A DNA stretch of 64,000 bases from Corylus avellana (lineage: Eukaryota; Streptophyta; Magnoliopsida; Fagales; Betulaceae), in contig NC_081541.1 in the NCBI RefSeq assembly GCF_901000735.1, positions 32,010,060 to 32,074,059 on the forward strand. Direction: 5' to 3'. Positions within the stretch are counted from its first letter, which is position 1. Every line of letters starts with the position of its first letter. A model generated the notes under the pieces. That model was not told the origin of the DNA. It worked only from the letters and a program-made list of their open reading frames with translations, and did not search any database. The position numbers and the translations under genes are program-made. Below are positions 9,670 through 20,800 of the stretch, piece by piece.

Positions 9670-11997
9670 TCACAGAGGATTCAACTGGGTCACCACAATG
9701 GGGCTCCGAACAACGTGGGTCCCATCGGACCAAGAGAGCGACCCGAACACAGCCCCCGAGTCGTCCAGCACCAGGTTCCGGGTGTCGGCCGTCACCGTCA
9801 CCACGAAGCTCCGTCTCGTCACTCCCGCCGCGAACGCCAGTGTGGTAGGCTTCACCGTCACCGTCACTCCCTTGGGAGCCTCAACTCTTGCCACGTACAC
9901 CGACCTCATCGGCCCCACATTCGTCACGGTTCTGACAAATGTCTTACTCGATGGCCCCACCTTGGACGCGCCCGAGAACAACGCCGCGATCGACGGGTAG
10001 TTCAGATTTTCCGGGGCTGGCTTCTTCGCTGGGCATTTCGCCGGAATTCGCGTAACTACCTGGATCAGCTTCGGCCCGTAACCAATCGCGCAGAGAAAGT
10101 TCACATAATCATCGTTGGTGATATCGAACACCAACCCAGGGTCCATTGCACGGTCCAAATTGAGATGGCCGGCTCCGAAATCGTACGCCGTGGCTGGTTT
10201 TCCAGTCGACTCCTCTGTCATGGGATGAGCCCGGTTGTCGATAACACTAGCGGTGGTCATCATCGCGGACCGGATCGCCGCGGGGCTCCAATCCGGGTGG
10301 GCCGACTTGAGCAAAGCCGCTGCGCCACTCACGTGAGGACACGCCATCGAAGTACCCGATAAGATGTTGAATTCGGTCTTTCGGGTATCCGAGTCCAACC
10401 CTGTGGGCCCGACCGCGTCGGTCCAAGCGGCCAAGATGTTCACTCCAGGCGCGATCAGGTCAGGCTTGAGAATTTCGGGACTCAAAGCGTTGGGGCCCCG
10501 ACCCGAGAATGAGGCAACCACCGGTGCAGGTTTGATTCCGAGTTGAGTTCCACGGAAATCGATGGTGACCGTGGGATTGGAGGTCGATGAGATGTATTTC
10601 TTGAGGAGATTGCCCGCGTCGGCACCAACTGCGCAGGCGGGGAGGAGATGAGCGTCGCCGACGAGTCCTTCGCCGTTGTAAGCCCCGTTGGCGAGGATCA
10701 TTCCGACGCCGCCGGCCTTCTTCACCACCAGGCCTTTGGCCACTCTCGGACTGTTTCCTCTCTCACAAATTACGATCTTGCCCCTGACAACATTGGGTTC
10801 CAGGGAATTCTCCATGCACAGCGAGGCAGAGAATATACCGGACTTGCCTGGATAAATCAGAGGGTACATTTTGCCGTTGAGTGGCGCTCCGGCGTAGAGC
10901 GACACGCCGGATAGCTTCCGCCCGTCTCCGAGGATGACGACCGCTGGGAAGCTACGGTCGATGGTGCCTGCGCCGACGGTCGTAAGCCAGGGAGCGAGGT
11001 TTGTCACAGTCATTGCGCTGGGGCCTTCGTTTCCAGCGGAGGACGAGACGAAAACACCTCTGGAAACAGCGCCGTATGCTCCGATTGCGATCGGATCGAG
11101 ATAGTAAGGGGAAGATACGCCGTCTCCGCCTCCGATCGAGATTGAGATGACGTCGACACCATCAGAGACTGCGGAGTCGAAGGCGGCAAGGATGTCGGAA
11201 TCGAAGCATCCGGAGTCCTTCCAGCAGACCTTGTAGACCGCGAGTCTCGCTTTCGGAGCCACGCCTTTTGCAACTCCGGCAGCGTAACCGGCCATGCTCG
11301 CCTGGAAAGAGTACCGTCCTGCGGCAGTGGACGCCGTGTGGGTACCATGGCCGTCGGCGTCTCTCGGAGATCGGTACTCCACTGTATCGTTCATCAATGT
11401 AATCGGCGGTACGCCGGAGCTCGCACCAGCGGCCTCGTGACCTTTAATGAAAAACCTCGCTCCGATAAGCTTCCGGTTGCAATTGATCGCCGCGAACTTC
11501 TCTCCGGCCTCGCAGGTCCCTTTCCACCGTTTCGGAACCGGACCGAGATTCTTGTCCCAGAAGCTACGCCGTTCGGGCCAGATTCCAGTGTCGAATACAC
11601 CGACGATAACATCTGAGCCATAGTCGGAATCTGACCACAGGCCACGCTGGTTCCGGAGGCCAAGGAACTGAGGAGAGCGCGTGGTGTGAAGCTCCCGCCG
11701 GCGGTCCTCGAAGACTGCAAGCACCGAGGGGTGTTGACTTATTGAGGACACTTGCTCCGGTGCGAGACTGGCAGAGAAGCCATGGAAAACGGTGTCGTAC
11801 ACGTGTAGAATAGCGAGTGGATCGGCAAACTCGGAGGCGTACCAGTGGTAGTGGGTGGGGAAAATGGAGGGTTTGGTGTGAGAATCCACTCGGAAGATAA
11901 AGGTCTTAACCGTTTTATGGGTTGAATCTGTAAAAACCTGAGACACAAAACCGCATAGAAAGAGAAAGAAGAAGAAGAAGATTGAATAGGAGGCCAT
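9670..11997 (-). CDS. SBT1.6: Subtilisin-like serine protease SBT1.6 (copy 1)
   Basis: Intronless, 775 residues, the usual size for plant subtilases. The N-terminus MASYSIFFFFFLFLCG is a signal peptide (cleavage near 21-25), so the enzyme should be secreted. An inhibitor I9 propeptide spans about 32-105. The S8 domain shows the catalytic triad: D136 in VFDTGIW, H217 in DGHGTHTAS and S550 in GTSMACPHVSG, with the oxyanion asparagine N323 in AGNEGP. A protease-associated insertion lies at about 370-485 and a fibronectin-III-like C-terminal domain at about 675-773, ending VVRSPIVVTQLNPL. Sequence throughout matches Arabidopsis SBT1.6/SLP2 (At4g34980). The start at 11997 is preferred: an upstream in-frame ATG at 12171 adds 58 residues without a signal peptide, and that extension is out of frame in the other copy because of a GA-repeat length difference. 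The coding sequence is GC-rich compared with its surroundings. I see no amino-acid difference from the other copy. Confidence 0.95.
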   Translation of the reverse strand: MASYSIFFFFFLFLCGFVSQVFTDSTHKTVKTFIFRVDSHTKPSIFPTHYHWYASEFADPLAILHVYDTVFHGFSASLAPEQVSSISQHPSVLAVFEDRRRELHTTRSPQFLGLRNQRGLWSDSDYGSDVIVGVFDTGIWPERRSFWDKNLGPVPKRWKGTCEAGEKFAAINCNRKLIGARFFIKGHEAAGASSGVPPITLMNDTVEYRSPRDADGHGTHTASTAAGRYSFQASMAGYAAGVAKGVAPKARLAVYKVCWKDSGCFDSDILAAFDSAVSDGVDVISISIGGGDGVSSPYYLDPIAIGAYGAVSRGVFVSSSAGNEGPSAMTVTNLAPWLTTVGAGTIDRSFPAVVILGDGRKLSGVSLYAGAPLNGKMYPLIYPGKSGIFSASLCMENSLEPNVVRGKIVICERGNSPRVAKGLVVKKAGGVGMILANGAYNGEGLVGDAHLLPACAVGADAGNLLKKYISSTSNPTVTIDFRGTQLGIKPAPVVASFSGRGPNALSPEILKPDLIAPGVNILAAWTDAVGPTGLDSDTRKTEFNILSGTSMACPHVSGAAALLKSAHPDWSPAAIRSAMMTTASVIDNRAHPMTEESTGKPATAYDFGAGHLNLDRAMDPGLVFDITNDDYVNFLCAIGYGPKLIQVVTRIPAKCPAKKPAPENLNYPSIAALFSGASKVGPSSKTFVRTVTNVGPMRSVYVARVEAPKGVTVTVKPTTLAFAAGVTRRSFVVTVTADTRNLVLDDSGAVFGSLSWSDGTHVVRSPIVVTQLNPL

Positions 11998-12018
11998 GAG
12001 AGAGAGAGAGAGAGAGAG
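11998..12018 (-). repeat. CT-dinucleotide microsatellite in the SBT1.6 5' leader (copy 1)
   Basis: The leader immediately before the start codon reads as CT repeats on the coding strand: 21 bases here and 19 in the second copy. CT-rich leaders are common in plant 5' UTRs; a TATA-like CTTATATCA lies ~90 bp upstream of the ATG. Confidence 0.7.
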
Positions 12019-12363
12019 TGTGAGAGTGAGGGAAGTGACTGAGTGAGAGTGTTTGTGACCGACAGAGAAGAGAGTGAGTCGATGATATAAGAGGGATTTT
12101 TGTCTTTTTATTTTAATAATCTTAATTAACGGCCACTTAATTAAATAGTAATTAAGGATTAATTTAAACAACTAATCGTCTAATCCATAAGAAAGAGTGC
12201 CGATTTTGATTGTCGCGACAGGGGATTGATGAGTCAGCCCTGTGTCTGCGGGATCTTTTCCTGTACTTGTAAAACGACGTAGTCCTTGGAATTTTGCAGG
12301 GTAAAAACGACTTCCTCTTTTACCTTGGTTTGGCTAGAGATTTCCTTGTCAACGTCAGGTTTG

Positions 12364-12463
12364 NNNNNNNNNNNNNNNNNNNNNNNNNNNNNNNNNNNNN
12401 NNNNNNNNNNNNNNNNNNNNNNNNNNNNNNNNNNNNNNNNNNNNNNNNNNNNNNNNNNNNNNN
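12364..12463. other. Assembly gap (100 N)
   Basis: Exactly 100 N, the conventional size for a gap of unknown length. The base before it corresponds to 24645 in the second copy, where the sequence simply continues. Confidence 0.95.
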
Positions 12464-13189
12464 TTTTTTTTTTTTTTTTTTTTTTTTAATTTTAAACAAG
12501 GGTGGACGTGATCGAGAAAATGAGCACCGTTACGTCAGTCCAGTAAGATGCATGGGGTGGGATGGAAGTATGACAAATAGCACAACCCTAATAATTTATT
12601 CAATAATAGATGATTTAAGGATTAATTTGCAGCGTCAAATTAACCAAGTGAAATAAAAGTGTGGTGTATAACATTTTTTCTTCTTCTTCTTCTTCTTTGG
12701 GTAGGTATTTATGAGTAACGCTAGAAATTTTTTTTGTGACACTTTAAGAATGATGTGGCTCTTAAAATCACAATTGAGCTTCTGATTGATCATTATTGGA
12801 TTTTAATCAAGTGATAATTTTGAAAGCCACCTTATTTTTTGAGTGACACAAGAGAGACTTTTAAAATTATTCAGTATTTTTTCATGCAAAAATTAAGGAA
12901 AGCGCTAGAACAAAACTTAAATATATATATAAAAAGAGAAAGTTTATAATAAAAAAGAACATAGACCTTGTCACTTTTGCAATAGGGTAAAAAGACGATT
13001 GACTACTTGCAATTGTCTAGGGATTAGTAAAATTGTCTAACCGCCTAAACAATTAGTGATTATTTAAGAACCGCATCACTAACCGCTTTTAAAAGGAAAA
13101 AAGAAAAAGAAAAAAATTGAAAAAATCAAAACCACGTCGTTTATATGGTTAATACCCTACTATATACAACTTTGTTTATAAAGTTTTAT

Positions 13190-13237
<48 letters not shown>

Positions 13238-13496
13238 AACACCAAAAAAAATAACCTCTTTTTTTTTTTTTTTTTTAACAAATAACCTCTTTATATATAT
13301 AGATATAGAGGCGGCTAGTAATTTTCTCGAATCCTAAAATATCTAATCGCACTGTTGTCCTAGGCAGTTATCAATTTTTTTTCAGCGGTCTTCAAAAGCG
13401 ATTACACAGTTAACTATTAACGTTAGTGGTTTACTTCAGCCTCCTTTTGCAGAGACCATTCCATACTCCACGTCCACGGTTATTACGCGGCTTCTT
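12464..13496 (-). repeat. Inverted copy of 1004-2025, isolated between two gaps
   Basis: Reads as the reverse complement of the intergenic region right of the ERD7-like gene: its last bases (GCGGCTTCTT) match 1004-1013 inverted and its beginning matches the poly-A run near 2025. It is not identical to 1004-2025; for example the interval around 1440-1500 differs by several substitutions and a small deletion. It carries no gene. Confidence 0.9.
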
Positions 13497-13596
13497 NNNN
13501 NNNNNNNNNNNNNNNNNNNNNNNNNNNNNNNNNNNNNNNNNNNNNNNNNNNNNNNNNNNNNNNNNNNNNNNNNNNNNNNNNNNNNNNNNNNNNNNN
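13497..13596. other. Assembly gap (100 N)
   Basis: A second conventional 100-N gap. The next base, 13597, corresponds to 1747 in the first block. Confidence 0.95.
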
Positions 13597-14097
13597 ATCA
13601 TTCTTAGAGTGACACAAAAAAAATTTCTAGCATTACTCATAAATACCTACCCAAAGAAGAAGAAGAAGAAAAAATGTTATACACCACACTTTTATTTCAC
13701 TTGGTTAATTTGACGCTGCAAATTAATCCTTAAATCATCTATTATTGAAGAAATTATTAGGGTTGTGCTATTTGTCATACTTCCATCCTACCCCATGCAT
13801 CTTACTGGACTGACGTAACGGTGCTCATTTTCTCTATCATGTCCACCCTTGTTTAAAATTTAAAAAAAAAAAAAAAATGAAAAAAGCACCGCCAACATGA
13901 TTAGCCTAATAGGGAATGAGGTATCACAAAATAAATACGCTCAAATCCTTAAATATGTGCAAGAAGTAGTAAATTTTCATTAATGATGGTACAATTGTTG
14001 CCTTAAATTAGATATGGCCTAGGTTTGTCTTGACCTTGTGTTAAATTCAAAATTGGTCTTTGTGTCCGTTGCTGTTGGTTAAATTTTGTACATACAT

Positions 14098-14186
14098 GTA
14101 TCCAAGAGGTAGCTCAATCGGTTGGAGACCACACCTTATAAAACAGAGGTCTCTAGTTCATTGTGTGGACATGCCCAAAAAAAATA
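14098..14186 (+). mobile_element. Short tRNA-derived SINE (copy 2)
   Basis: The same insertion as 2248-2336, at the equivalent site and with the same 12-bp TTGTACATACAT flanks. It therefore predates the separation of the two copies. Confidence 0.75.
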
Positions 14187-14394
14187 TTGTACATACATTG
14201 ATGGGGTTGGAGCTTTGGACCGGCTGAGACTCCAAATTGGTCCATCTCACACGTTGGAGAAAATACAAGGCCCAAGTCTCAAATAAGCCCAATACCAGAG
14301 TTACGTTGCACTTGCACCCATTTCTACAACATGCTAAAATCGAAAGCTACGTGGTATTAATTATACTTCGACACTCCGGCAATTTCTATGGACT

Positions 14395-16359
14395 ATGATC
14401 TTAATGAAGATAAAGGGAATCCCAGTTGCCTTTTGGCAATTCAAACACTTTTCCATTTCATCCCAACGTTCTTGTCCTACCATTGACCCGTATAACTCCT
14501 CAAAGCGCTTGAGCAATTGCTTCAAATTGGGAAGGATTGAAGATGCAGAGAAGTTGTTCGACGATATGCCTGACAAAGACGTTGTTTCGTATTCCATCAT
14601 GATTCATGGGTATGCCAAAAATGGTTTCCATAGGAAATCCATGGGGTTGTATTCCCATATGCGGAAATTGGGTTTGGATCCTAATTCTTTCACCGTGGTT
14701 GGTGTTATTGTTAGCACTGCAGGCTTGCGAAGCTCGGTGCTTGGACAATCCGTTCATGGACTGGTTGTTAAAACTGGGTTAGAGTCTGATACGATAGTGG
14801 TCACTGCTATCTTAGATATGTATGCCAAGTGTGGAACTATGATTGACTCTTATAAAGTATTTAAAGGACTGAAGAGCCCGGGTTTGATTTCGTGCAATGC
14901 AGTGGTAGCCGGGTTTGTACATAACAAACTCTTTGAAGAGGGACTTTTGCTGTTTAACCAGTTCCGGAAGTCTGGTTTGGTACCTAATGCAGCTACGGTG
15001 TTAGGTCTTATTAGGGGTTGCATTGCTTTGGAGTCAAAGAGGCTTTGTGAATGTATCCATGGATTAATTGTTAAATTTGCACTTGTTTTTGATGTATCTG
15101 TCAATAATTCGATTCTTGATATGTATTCAAGTTTAACAGATTTAGATGCTGCAGCTAAAATATTTGGTGAGATGGAAGGCAAAGATGTTATTAGTTGGAC
15201 AACAATGATGGGTTTGATGATTGGCCTTGAATATGCCTCTAATGCACTGGAGCTTTTCTGCAAAATGAGGGATAGTGGGATCCGTCATGACACTGTGGTC
15301 ATCATAAATCTCATTTCAGCTTGTGCAATCCTCAGGGATTTAAAGAGAGGGAGACAAGTCCATGCTCAAGCTGTTGTTTGTGGATTTGGATCTGAAATCT
15401 CTCTGGCAAACTCTCTCATTGCGATGTATTCCAAGTGCAGTGATTTGTATTCTTCGAGAACTATATTTGATCAAACAACTCAAAAGAGTTTGGTTTCATG
15501 GACGGCAATGATTTTGGGCTGCGCACAGAATGGACACCCAAGAGAAGCTTTGAATCTCTTGGCTGAAGCAAGACTAGAGGAAAACTTTTGCCTTGATCCA
15601 ACAATGTTGATTGGTGCTTTAACTGCTTCTGGTGGGCTTGCTGCTTTTGAGCTCTGCCAGCAGCTCCATTGTTTTACTTTTGAAGCTGGCTTCTCCTCTT
15701 ATAGACCCGTTCAGAATAGTCTCTTATCAACATACTCGAAGTGTGGGATGGTGGAACTTGCCCACGATGTTTTTAAGGAGATGGGTTATCTTCGAGACGT
15801 AGTCTCTTGGAATGCGATTTTAAATGGGTATGGGATTAATGGTCATGGGAAAACTGCTATCACCCTCTACCATGAGATGAGGCGGTGTGGAGAAGATCCT
15901 GATAGTGCAACCTACCTGTGCATTTTGAGTGCTTGCAGCCATGCAGGTTTGGTGAATGATGGTCTGGTGATATTCAATCAGATGGTGGAAATGAATAGAA
16001 TAAAACCAAGCGAAGAGCATTATGGTTGTGTAGTTGACTTGCTTGCAAGGGCAGGCTGCTTACCTGATGCGATTGGGTTTGCTAGAAAATTTTTGGAAGG
16101 GATGGGCCGAAATGTTTGGAGAGCTTTGCTGAGTGGATGTCTGCTTCATGGCAATGTTCGGCTTGCAGAACTTGCAGCAAGCAAAATATGTGAGCGGGAT
16201 CCAGAAGGATATGATCAAGTTGTGCTTCTTTCAAATGTTTATGCATCAGTTGGTAGGTTTCAGGATGCTGAATCATTGAGATCAAGCCTGAAGAAGAAGG
16301 GGTTGTTAAAAAATCCAGGGATCAGCTTACTTAATGGGATTCCATATGATTTTGGATGA
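14395..16359 (+). CDS. PLS-class pentatricopeptide repeat protein with E-type tail (copy 2)
   Basis: 654 codons, intronless, the same architecture as the gene at 2545: PPR motifs followed by an E/E+ tail, no DYW domain. Four amino-acid differences from copy 1 (A390, L444, D458, D522) plus a few silent changes. Both frames are fully open, so neither copy looks like a pseudogene. Probably the other allele of a single organellar RNA-binding protein gene. Confidence 0.92.
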   Translation: MILMKIKGIPVAFWQFKHFSISSQRSCPTIDPYNSSKRLSNCFKLGRIEDAEKLFDDMPDKDVVSYSIMIHGYAKNGFHRKSMGLYSHMRKLGLDPNSFTVVGVIVSTAGLRSSVLGQSVHGLVVKTGLESDTIVVTAILDMYAKCGTMIDSYKVFKGLKSPGLISCNAVVAGFVHNKLFEEGLLLFNQFRKSGLVPNAATVLGLIRGCIALESKRLCECIHGLIVKFALVFDVSVNNSILDMYSSLTDLDAAAKIFGEMEGKDVISWTTMMGLMIGLEYASNALELFCKMRDSGIRHDTVVIINLISACAILRDLKRGRQVHAQAVVCGFGSEISLANSLIAMYSKCSDLYSSRTIFDQTTQKSLVSWTAMILGCAQNGHPREALNLLAEARLEENFCLDPTMLIGALTASGGLAAFELCQQLHCFTFEAGFSSYRPVQNSLLSTYSKCGMVELAHDVFKEMGYLRDVVSWNAILNGYGINGHGKTAITLYHEMRRCGEDPDSATYLCILSACSHAGLVNDGLVIFNQMVEMNRIKPSEEHYGCVVDLLARAGCLPDAIGFARKFLEGMGRNVWRALLSGCLLHGNVRLAELAASKICERDPEGYDQVVLLSNVYASVGRFQDAESLRSSLKKKGLLKNPGISLLNGIPYDFG

Positions 16360-17522
16360 AGATTGCGTAACTTGAAATACTTAACAAGAGCAGTTTTAGA
16401 TGGGAATTCATCAAAGTTTAGGATGTCTCTCTTGGATATTCTCGGTATTGCAAGTTAGCATTTTTTTCTCAAAGGAGGTTCATGAATGATAGCTGAACTA
16501 TATTACATACTGATTGGAGAAAGTTAGGGCAAAGCAGTGTGGATATGGGACAAAGATGGCGTTCAATGGATTTTCTGTGCTACTGTGACGGTGATGAAAC
16601 AAAGATAACTGAGAATATTGAAATCTTTATCTACTTGCATTTGAGTGCAGTACAAGTCGAATGGCTATTGATGGTATAATTATTGGGCCTTGAAATCAGT
16701 GGCAAAGGGTGACGCTTTTTCAACGAGTTTTGATAGAGTATCTTGAGCAGTGGACCCGGGCAGGCTGCCCAATGTCAATTCATCTGCGACTGCTTTCATT
16801 AGTTATGGCTTCAGAAGAGCTTGCTATGAATGCATATAATCCACAAGAGAGCTATGAAATACAGAATACAATGAACCAGAGAAGTGGACCCGCAATGTAC
16901 TTATTCTTCTTTCTTACAAGTTCTAGTACATTTCGGACGATAAGTCATGAAGGTACCATCAACCTTGTGAAGACTCTGCAGGAATCTTCTAGGCTCTAAC
17001 TGTAAGTTCATCTCTCTTAAAGTTTTTTAAAAGAAATATTTGGCTTAGTAAACTAAAAAAATTCTTTCACTGTGGAGCATCCTAATCCCCAAATGACTAC
17101 AACAAAAGCACCACATGTAGAGGAGAATTACTAGGAAAATGGATTTATATAGCAATTTCAGAATACATTGAAAAAATGAAAAAGTGAGATTTTTGTGCCT
17201 TTGCCAAACCGTTTACCAAACTGTTTACCAAATGGTGCCCCAGAGGTGGTGCTTGGGTTTCATGTGCATTCAGCTCAAAAATCAGAATACATTGAAAGTG
17301 GTCTTCATTTAGCCCATCTTAGCCATCCAGGTAGTCCTCTATGCCCCATCTACATCAGCCTCACAAAGTTGATCCTTCCACGAATTTCTAGGCCCGCCCT
17401 TCTTCTCTCTGTTTCTGCTTCAATTTGCAGTAATAATACACCCTTCATTTAAGTCTTGTTCCCTATATATACTATAGGAAGTCCTTACTCTATCTAACAA
17501 ACTTTCTTTTGTATAGGCCCTC
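16360..17522. other. PPR 3' flank, no supported gene (copy 2)
   Basis: Equivalent of 4510-5689. Distinguished by a 2-base insertion near 16996, an 18-bp shorter CCTTTG repeat near 17195 and a 1-base deletion near 17455, giving the net 17-bp offset change. Confidence 0.5.
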
Positions 17523-17841
17523 ATGAGGATATCAGATATTCTTGCCTCCAACTGGAACTACATCTGGGCTTTCTTTATCTTGTTCCTCAACTCCCTACAA
17601 GTTAGTGGTTTGTTAAGCTTCTCTAGCCTCACCCTCCTTTTGCTTTCTGCAACAATTTCTTTCATTCTTATTTTTGTTGCTCTTCTAATCGACGCACTAA
17701 TCATACTTCATTCCGGTGCCCATCGTGCTGGCTTGCAGACCAGCAATGGAAACAACACTCGCAATGCAGGCATTTGTTGGTATAACGTTCATAATTGTCA
17801 TGCTCTTTGCAATGACTACAAAGAATTCATGTAGTGTATAA
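17523..17841 (+). CDS. Possible small membrane protein, frame uncertain (copy 2)
   Basis: Second copy of the unrecognised ORF at 5690, with a few substitutions (S/N and V/A near the C-terminus). Hydrophobic segments and the apparent +1 frame switch are retained. Coding status is doubtful. Confidence 0.3.
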
Positions 17842-20800
17842 TTGCAGTGTATGGTTGCTGTATGAAGCCTTTTGACCTTTCCAGTGTTGCTTACCTTCAA
17901 GTTTCATATGTTACAACCCTCCTGCAATATAACTTTGTGATAGCTAGCTAATATGGGTAATTTAGGAAAATGTTTCTTTTATAATGGACGTAATCAGTGT
18001 TTAAAGTGGGCTGTTTGGATATGACATGTACTGCTCTGCTCAGGAATTGATCTCAAATGTTGTAAGAACTTTTGTCTGAGCAAGAATTAGAGGCTTTGTT
18101 TGCAATGCATTTTAGGGGGTGCTTTCTGTGTTTGGCTTGAAAAAGTATTGTGTCAGTGACATAAACTTAAAAGTTGTTTTTGTTTGTTGTGTTTGGGTTG
18201 ATTGTTAATATTTTTGTTTTGAGAAAAGAAAACAAAAGACTGAAAGCTGAAGTTTTACCAGACGAATCCAAAGAATATGGCCAGATTAACTAAATTCCAC
18301 ATGTTCATTACCACAGGAGTAGAAGAAAGCATATCTTTAATCAAGTAACAAAACCACTCTACTTAAGCATGTCCAGCAGAGCCTTCAAATAGTTGTTTAA
18401 GTTAAATTTAGCTACTATGTGTTGTTTTCATCCTTAAGTACGCCTTTTAAAATGAAAATCTTTCAATAATTTGTTACAGTGAACTTTCAAATATGAAAGG
18501 CTACCGTAGCAATTTATAGGATTTTTATTTATTATTTTCTCTCCTTTTTCTCTTTTCTCTTTCTCTTTATTAAAAAAAATATATATTATTTAAAGAGAAT
18601 AGCTTGTCAACTCCTAGAGTTTGTCATGAGAAATGAATAGGCAAAATAAAAGAGAAAAGTTTTTAAGTAGCTAAAATAACTCTTATTGTCGGACATGATG
18701 AACTATAACCACAGGGTCCACACACATGTGACATGTCAGATGTGCACCCAGTGTCGGTAAGTCATTTTCTAAAGTGGACAGCATGGGCCTTGAAGTTGGT
18801 TTCAAAAACTCTAATAATCCAAAAGCTAAATCATTATCCACCATGTCACTTGGGTCTTCCTTTTAAGGCTTAGAATCAGATTTGGTTGTAGTAGGTAAGA
18901 TCGTATCAAAAACTCTTAATCACAGGCCCCTGGAATTATTTCTTAAAATAATTTTCTTTTCATACACAACTGTGTTTCTTTATTTAATCCTATCATCATA
19001 TGTGTAATTTATCTGATTAATTGTTGTTGAAGTTTCTGACCTTTAAGTAGGTTCTAAGGGTTCTTTGCTTTTTGCTCTGGCCCCTGCCTAGGGATTATAC
19101 AAGTCCCAATAATAATAAGTGTTCTCACTCAGAAACTTGTCCAGAAAGCAAGCAGGAACTGGTTCTTAACTCTATGACTGATGTAAGCTAATTCAAAGCA
19201 GAATATAAGGCTTCCCTAGTTGCTGCCCAGTCCTTCACTTAAATAAAATATCACAGCAGAATTAAAATTAGTACCTCAGTTATACTGTAGTTGGTTTGTT
19301 TCATGTGATATTTCAAAAGTTTTCTCTCTCAGAGGTGTGTACATAGCACTCACTAAAAAAGAGACTACAATCACTCAGATTGATATCTTACAGGTGATCT
19401 TATGCCTCAACCCATCTAATGGAGGACTATTTCTAGCCTCGCCCCCACTGATGAGGAAGAGCAACCATCAGAGCAATGTCTAAGCGTAACTCCATATTCA
19501 CATTGTTTAGGCATAACGGCATAATGCCGGTCAGTCATCAAAAGCATGTGGAATGATTCGTCCGTTATAAGTACCCCTCTATTTAACGGACGCATATCCG
19601 GTTATGTATATTTGAGAGGTATTTTTGGCTTTTTACTTTTTGAGGGGACAAAAATACTCCTAAAATATAACTAACTAAATATTCTCCGGTTCATTTAAAC
19701 TTGAAAAGATCATAATCCCTATTTAACAAGATGCATGTGTCAAATTAAAGAAAAGCTATTATTTAAGCAACAAGCAATGATCATGAAGTTGGACTTGAAT
19801 GCTATTTATTAGAAATACTACAACTTTTACTAAAAAAAAATTGTTCAAGCTGATGTGTCAGATCATATTTGATTAAACGATTACACAAAAAGTATAACTT
19901 GTCAATTTAATTAGTTAGGGGCCAACTTATCAATTATACACTCTTAATTATTTCATCAATTATGAATTTTTATCTCACTTTGTAACAAAATTATAGTAAA
20001 CGCTGTACGAAATGTTTCATAACATTTTTTAGGATTTTTTTTTTTTTTTTTTTTTTTTGGTTCTGATTGAAAATGTATTTTAATATGACATAAAGATAAA
20101 AATAGTTTTAAGTTTTTGAGAGTGTTTGTGTCTAAAGTTATTTGTTAATGTTTTTATTTTGTTGGTAAAAAGAAAAAAAAAAAAGAGAAGGTATGAACAA
20201 TCGAGGCAATAGTGCTCACTGTGTGAGCTTTTTCCTTTTCACTTTTTACAATATGATTAAAACAAACAGGTTTACCCCTACACCTAATTAGTTGAATTAT
20301 AGATCCAAATAATTGAGATATTTTACAAGCATTAGTGGCCGACCCACAATGTCTCCTCTTTGGTTAAATAATGAGTAGAGAAGTATACCAACTTTTACTC
20401 CTTTTATTTTCTTAGGGAAATCCAATCTTCTACTAATCACAATCCCCCTCCACTCACTCCACATGCTTGATTGAATAAAAGCAACCAAAGTGAAGGTGGG
20501 TCTTCCCCCACCATCATTTTGTTTTGTATGGGACATTGATTTGCAGAGAGATTTGGTTAAAAAAATAAGGAAATTAAGGAGTACTGGTCTTTTGTGTGGG
20601 TTCACCTATCTCAATCAATTTTAATGTTTTTGTCCCGCCCCCCAAAGGCCCAGACACCTTTTTTTTTTTTTTTTGATATCGAGGAACCTCTACAAGGCAG
20701 GGCCCTTCGGACCCACCCCTGCAGAGTAAATCCCGGCCCCGTGCACCGCACCCTCGGAAGTTTCCCTACACGGAACAGGGTAAGTCACTGGCTATTCACC

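Noticed and set aside
9577..10362. 261-codon plus-strand frame opposite SBT1.6 (and its partner at 21861-22646)
   Set aside because: Antisense to a conserved protease domain in GC-rich codons; composition (Arg/His-rich) and lack of any motif mark it as a mirror frame.
11998..12171. 58-residue N-terminal extension of SBT1.6 in copy 1
   Set aside because: It removes the signal peptide from the N-terminus and is out of frame in copy 2 because of the GA repeat; family members begin at the MASYS position.
12286..13713. Frames that run through the N gaps (12286-12656, 13426-13713; also 53399-53627)
   Set aside because: They consist largely of undetermined residues and join unrelated contigs.
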